NCBI GenBank assembly: GCA_020439485.1
Contig: JAGQSP010000200.1
Location: 1 to 10,761, forward strand
Direction of reading: 5' to 3'
Length of the DNA stretch: 10,761 nucleotides
Origin: Acidimicrobiales bacterium
GTDB taxonomy: Bacteria > Actinomycetota > Acidimicrobiia > Acidimicrobiales > Poriferisodalaceae
Part shown: one piece after another, positions 7,939-10,761 of the stretch
Position numbering within the stretch: position 1 is the stretch's first letter
How the letters are laid out: each line of letters opens with the position of its first letter
Position numbers and translations under genes: made by a program
The notes under the pieces: model-generated
What the model saw: the letters and a program-made list of their open reading frames with translations, nothing else
The model's database searches: none
Told to the model about the DNA's origin: nothing

Positions 7939-8003
7939 TGCCGGCCCCTCGAGCGTCGAAACTCCAGTTGTACAGAACTACGGTACCAGACCACCATCGC
8001 GTC
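7939..8003. promoter_or_regulatory. Divergent intergenic region between arr and the VOC gene
   Basis: These 65 bases must hold the promoters of both genes. AGTT and AACT flank GTACAG at 7966-7979, a short inverted repeat that could be an operator. TACAAC (minus, 7972-7967) and TACGGT (plus, 7979-7984, with TCGAAA 17 bases upstream) are weak -10 candidates. The VOC side has no Shine-Dalgarno. Confidence 0.3.
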
Positions 8004-8420
8004 ATGAAACGACCGTCGATGCGCGTGTCCGGGCCAACCCTCGACGCAGCCGATCCGCTGGCGCTGGCGAGGTTCTACGAACTGTTGTTGGGATGGCCCA
8101 TGGTTCGAATGGAAGGGCCCCGTCCCGGCAGGCCTTCAACCGGCGGCTGGGCGATGCTGCGGTCGCCCGACGGTAGCCAGAAGCTCGAGTTCCAGTGGGA
8201 ACCGCACTATCGACGCCCTGTCTGGCCGTCAATACCAGACCGGCAGCTGATGATGATGCACATCGACATCGGCGTCGCCGACCTGGAGAAAGGCGTCGAG
8301 TGGGCGCTCGCGCAGGGTGCAGAACTGGCAGAACACCAGCCACAGGAGGGTGTCGCAGTGCTGCTCGACCCTGAGGGTCATCCGTTCTGCCTGTTCATCG
8401 ACGACCGGCTCGTGCCCTAG
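8004..8420 (+). CDS. VOC superfamily (glyoxalase-like) protein
   Basis: This is a 138-residue protein of the vicinal oxygen chelate fold, closest in pattern to the Glyoxalase_6 type common in Actinobacteria. It has two beta-alpha-beta-beta-beta halves: VSGPTLDAADPLALARFYELLLGW at the start and MMHIDIGVADLEKGVEWALAQGAEL then VLLDPEGHPFCLF in the second half. His90 or a neighbour in MMMHID and Glu in the DPEGHPF strand could serve as metal ligands, while the first-strand ligand is not obvious. The substrate is unknown; members range from lyases to drug-binding proteins. The start is ATG 8004, with a second Met at codon 6; the longer open frame upstream runs into arr on the other strand and was not used. 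There is no link to arr beyond the shared intergenic region. Confidence 0.85.
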   Translation: MKRPSMRVSGPTLDAADPLALARFYELLLGWPMVRMEGPRPGRPSTGGWAMLRSPDGSQKLEFQWEPHYRRPVWPSIPDRQLMMMHIDIGVADLEKGVEWALAQGAELAEHQPQEGVAVLLDPEGHPFCLFIDDRLVP

Positions 8421-8455
8421 CGAAGCAAATCCTTCCTGGTTTGTTCGACACAATG

Positions 8456-8484
8456 TTGTTGATCGAACGTATGTTCGGTACAAT
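8456..8484 (+). promoter_or_regulatory. Promoter of the DUF222/HNH gene
   Basis: TTGTTG (8456-8461) and TACAAT (8479-8484) are separated by exactly 17 bases, a good sigma-70-type pair. The -10 ends six bases before the ATG at 8491, so transcription should begin at or within a base or two of the start codon, giving a leaderless mRNA. Confidence 0.7.
8464..8477 (+). promoter_or_regulatory. LexA (SOS) box
   Basis: CGAACGTATGTTCG is a perfect match to the Gram-positive and actinobacterial LexA consensus CGAAC-N4-GTTCG, including the purine/pyrimidine preferences of the spacer. It lies between the -35 and -10 elements, where a bound repressor would block polymerase. A second outward-facing half-site, GTTCGA, lies at 8443-8448. 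SOS control of DUF222/HNH (13E12) genes is known in Mycobacterium. Confidence 0.78.
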
Positions 8485-8490
8485 GCGCTC

Positions 8491-9864
8491 ATGGTGTTAA
8501 AGGAGTCCACAGGGACCGGCACATACCTGGGCACGAGCGGGGTCCGGGATACGAGGCGCAGGCGGTTGAGTGTCGATCTGATCGATGCCGACGATCTCTT
8601 GGCGATGCCGATTCCCGAGGTCGAGGCCGCGCTGAGGTCGCTTCGTCGCACCAGGGCAAGGCTGGCGGGGTACGAGGCGGTCGTCGTCGACGCCCTCGAG
8701 GTGTTGCGCCTGCGAGCACGCCCTGCGCCACCCGATCCTGACCCGACGCCCGCAAGCGGCGCCGAGGACGAGCCGGGCCCAGAGTCAACGGCAGGAACCG
8801 GACCGCAATCACAACCCGACCAAGATTCTGACGCCGACACCGACGACGGGCCCGAACCCTCGCGGCGTGAGCAAGAACAAATGCGCAAGCGTGCGGCGCT
8901 CGGACGCGACTTCCCGAAGGTCGCAGCGGCGTTGCGGCGCGGAACCATCAACCTCGAACAGTTCGATCTACTCACGCGCTCGGGGCTCGGTTCGGAACGG
9001 GTCGATGAACTGCTCGAGCAGGCGATCGAATCCGGCTCCGCCGACGCCACACGTCACCTGGTTCAACAGGCCCAGCGCGACGAAGACGAAACGTCGCCGC
9101 GGGTCAGGTTCTTGCGCCAGCAGAACCTTCGCCGCTTCTCGCACGGCATCGACGAAAACGGCAACTACTGGTTCAACCTCGTCGTCGACCCCATCGTCGG
9201 CGAGACGATCCTCAAGCTGTTCGAGCGGGCCGAGCGCAGCCAATGGCAGCGCAGCGACAAGGGTGCCAAGCAACATCGCACACCGGTGCAGCGGTCGGCG
9301 GACGCGTTCGCCAGCCTCGTCCTCGATGCACGCACTCCGCGCAAACCCAAGGCCGGTGACGCCGCAGATGCCGGCGCCCATCTGGTCATCGACGCCCACA
9401 ATCTCCTGCAACTGGCGGCCGGTCGGCGCGACGCCGTTGCTCACACGCTGAACGGGCAACCCGTGCCTGGCGAGAAGTGGCAACAGCTCGTCGACCGCAA
9501 GGCAGAAATCTTTGCTTGGGTTCTGGCCGCAGACGGCGCCGAGGTGAACCTCGCCAGATCCAGCCGCCACGCCACCGAGGTCCAGAAGCTGGCGCTGGCT
9601 ATCCGCGACGGAGGGTGCTTCGGAAATCACTGCGACCGCACCGTCGGTGCCTGCGACGCACATCACCTCATCGAGTGGGAGAACAACGGGCCCAGCGATA
9701 TCGCGCTACTGGCTCTGGGTTGCCCCAGCGATCACATCCACCTGCACAAGACTGGGTCACGCCTGCAACACGGCGAGCGGCCGGGCGACTGGATGCTGGC
9801 AAACCCGCACACCGGCGAGGTGGTCGCGAGGTGGAGCAATCCCCTACCCCCTTGGCGACGATGA
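8491..9864 (+). CDS. DUF222 domain HNH endonuclease-like protein (13E12 family)
   Basis: This 457-residue protein has an N-terminal DUF222 domain in two parts (about 25-75 and 135-300) split by a 60-residue acidic, proline-rich linker, and a C-terminal HNH module (about 370-425). The HNH module shows CFGNHC (376-381), ACDAHHLIEW (388-396) and CPSDHIHLH (411-419), which fits a zinc-bound HNH. Where the family usually has IDN, this one has IAL: the middle Asn is Leu406, so nuclease activity may be altered. These genes are abundant in Actinobacteria, often in several copies; their role is unclear, with DNA damage or mobile-element links proposed. The start is ATG 8491 because a strong promoter ends just before it; the frame is open upstream into the VOC gene but is not used. 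No ribosome site precedes it, as expected for a leaderless message. Confidence 0.9.
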   Translation: MVLKESTGTGTYLGTSGVRDTRRRRLSVDLIDADDLLAMPIPEVEAALRSLRRTRARLAGYEAVVVDALEVLRLRARPAPPDPDPTPASGAEDEPGPESTAGTGPQSQPDQDSDADTDDGPEPSRREQEQMRKRAALGRDFPKVAAALRRGTINLEQFDLLTRSGLGSERVDELLEQAIESGSADATRHLVQQAQRDEDETSPRVRFLRQQNLRRFSHGIDENGNYWFNLVVDPIVGETILKLFERAERSQWQRSDKGAKQHRTPVQRSADAFASLVLDARTPRKPKAGDAADAGAHLVIDAHNLLQLAAGRRDAVAHTLNGQPVPGEKWQQLVDRKAEIFAWVLAADGAEVNLARSSRHATEVQKLALAIRDGGCFGNHCDRTVGACDAHHLIEWENNGPSDIALLALGCPSDHIHLHKTGSRLQHGERPGDWMLANPHTGEVVARWSNPLPPWRR

Positions 9865-9891
9865 ACGATGTACCGAGCACTAGTCGGTGCG

Positions 9892-9909
9892 GGCCGACCG
9901 AGATCGGCC
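9892..9909. terminator. Hairpin between convergent genes, possible terminator
   Basis: GGCCGA and TCGGCC form a perfect six-base-pair stem around CCGAGA in the 56-base gap between the DUF222/HNH stop and the stop of the pilus gene. There is no T tract on either side, so it may act only weakly or not at all. Confidence 0.3.
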
Positions 9910-9920
9910 GACCCCATCGA

Positions 9921-10574
9921 CTACTTCAGGATCTCTTGGCCCTCGCACAGGTTGAAACGAGAGTCTCCGTACATGAAGCTGCCGCAGCCGGTACCCAGGT
10001 CCAACGACAGCACCTGATAAGCGCCGTCGAAGGTCTGGCCTTGCTGAACTCGATACACCGTGCTGCCCACACGCACCGTCGCGGTGACAGTGCCCGCATC
10101 ATCGAACACCTCGATCAGGGCAACCGATTGGTTGCGGACAGGGTCGGTCTCGATCGGTGCCGTCGTAGTGGTGGTGTCGCCGGTCTGGCCGTCGGTGCCG
10201 GTCGACCCCTCAGAGGTGGGTGTCGTGCCACCGTCGCCGCCGTCGGCAACCGTTGTTGTGGTGGTGTCGGTGCGTCCTGAACCGGTCGGGAACACGGCCG
10301 GCTTTTCGAATGGGTTCTTGCCACCGAAGACCTCGAAGGTCTCGATGACCTGCGCCGCAGCAACCTGCGTGCGGGTGGCCGATGCATTGGACACGACCAC
10401 CGACGGGGTCTGGGTAACAGCGGTGTCGGAGGTCTGCGAGGCGGCGGGTCCACCCATCATCGCAGGCGCGACTGCGGCGGCCAGAAACACCAGCAGCGAC
10501 ATACCGGCCGCCAGCCGCAGGCCCGTACGGAGCCTTGCGTGGCGGTCTTCGGGAATCATCGGGTCGGGTTGCAT
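9921..10574 (-). CDS. PilP-like type IV pilus inner-membrane protein
   Basis: I infer a pilus assembly role; the family is only weakly recognisable. The 217-residue protein has a short charged N-terminus, one membrane segment (about 19-39), a region ending in EVFGGKNPFEKP (81-92) that resembles the RDPF motif of PilP/GspC proteins, a low-complexity Thr/Gly/Asp linker (about 98-140, with two runs of five Thr), and a C-terminal beta domain. That domain has VRVGSTVYRVQQGQTF, YQVLSLDLG and two cysteines (Cys197, Cys210) in GCGSFMYGD and FNLCEGQ, which could form a disulfide outside the membrane. The start is ATG 10574-10572, with GAGGGG upstream; a longer start would overlap the pilO end without a ribosome site. 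It lies one base after the PilO-like gene, so they form an operon. Confidence 0.75.
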   Translation of the reverse strand: MQPDPMIPEDRHARLRTGLRLAAGMSLLVFLAAAVAPAMMGGPAASQTSDTAVTQTPSVVVSNASATRTQVAAAQVIETFEVFGGKNPFEKPAVFPTGSGRTDTTTTTVADGGDGGTTPTSEGSTGTDGQTGDTTTTTAPIETDPVRNQSVALIEVFDDAGTVTATVRVGSTVYRVQQGQTFDGAYQVLSLDLGTGCGSFMYGDSRFNLCEGQEILK

Positions 10575-10575
10575 C

Positions 10576-10761
10576 TCAAGCCCCCTCGGCACCGGCGGTA
10601 GCGGTGGCGACGAACAGGCGGCCGCTCAAGGTGACGTTCAGGTCGGGCGGCCCCACCAGCTCGTCGGGTCCTTCGACCGGTGCGCCCGAAGCGGTCATGT
10701 TGTCGATCACGAATACCCTCTGCATGGCCTGCAGACGGTTGATGAAGTCGAGCATCTGGAA
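10576..10761 (-). CDS. pilO: PilO-like type IV pilus protein, C-terminal fragment
   Basis: These are the last 61 codons of a gene that enters from the right edge and ends with TGA at 10578-10576. The visible part reads FQMLDFINRLQAMQRVFVID, then DLNVTLSGRLFV, which is the end of the ferredoxin-like periplasmic domain of PilO. PilO pairs with PilN and links the cytoplasmic PilM ring to the outer parts of the pilus machine. Only the C-terminus is available, so the assignment depends on this pattern and on the PilP-like neighbour that follows after one base. pilM and pilN should lie to the right of the window. Confidence 0.65.
   Translation of the reverse strand, partial: FQMLDFINRLQAMQRVFVIDNMTASGAPVEGPDELVGPPDLNVTLSGRLFVATATAGAEGA

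Noticed and set aside
7382..8005. Alternative minus-strand frame over arr
   Set aside because: The translation is Arg-rich shadow sequence; the arr frame is unmistakable.
8317..8490. Extended N-terminus for the DUF222/HNH protein
   Set aside because: It would run through the VOC gene's end and through the -35, LexA box and -10, so translation from there is unlikely.
8498..8505. AAAGGAG just inside the DUF222/HNH gene as a ribosome site for a later start
   Set aside because: No ATG, GTG or TTG lies in frame at a suitable distance; it looks like coincidence within codons 3-5.
1..10761. CRISPR arrays, tRNA or rRNA genes, insertion sequences, attachment sites
   Set aside because: No regularly spaced repeats, cloverleaf sequence, transposase or terminal inverted repeats were seen on reading; a tRNAscan or IS search was not possible here.

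Overview
The window is GC-rich, gene-dense DNA that looks like an actinobacterial chromosome. The best fit is Acidimicrobiia or a relative, but this is inferred from gene content and no 16S gene is present. The supporting signs are the gene order aroB-pepQ-efp-nusB-pyrR-pyrB-pyrC-carA-carB, a DUF222/HNH (13E12-type) gene, an Arr-type rifamycin ADP-ribosyltransferase, a Glyoxalase_6-type VOC protein, frequent TTG/GTG starts and a Gram-positive-type LexA box.

Layout. Positions 1-7391 hold one tightly packed minus-strand cluster, read right to left. It runs aroB (shikimate pathway), an M24 Xaa-Pro peptidase, efp (elongation factor P), nusB (antitermination), and then the pyrimidine operon pyrR, pyrB, a pyrC homologue, carA and the first 78 codons of carB. 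Six junctions are 1-4 nt overlaps (ATGA, TTGA or TGATG), so translational coupling is likely. The only sizeable gap (123 nt) lies before pyrR. It carries a PyrR-binding-loop-like RNA element next to the pyrR Shine-Dalgarno, and a terminator-like hairpin lies inside the first codons of pyrR. Positions 7453-7938 encode arr on the same strand. Divergent from it on the plus strand are a VOC protein (8004-8420) and an SOS-type promoter driving a DUF222/HNH protein (8491-9864). The right end (9921-10761, minus strand) is the tail of a type IV pilus inner-membrane operon: the C-terminus of a PilO-like protein and a PilP-like lipidless membrane protein.

How the genes work together. CarAB, PyrB and normally PyrC carry out the first three steps of UMP synthesis, and PyrR senses pyrimidine nucleotides to control the operon. 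The most notable point is that the PyrC homologue lacks several residues that define active dihydroorotases: the first metal His, the substrate Arg and two substrate Asn, and the DHAPH His. It is fused to pyrB by a 4-nt overlap, much like the inactive PyrC' that supports aspartate transcarbamoylase assembly in Pseudomonas. If so, the working dihydroorotase should be encoded elsewhere. The other points of interest are the PyrR leader with an intragenic terminator, and the DUF222/HNH gene with a perfect LexA box between its -35 and -10 and an apparently leaderless start. No tRNA, rRNA, CRISPR array or insertion sequence was seen.
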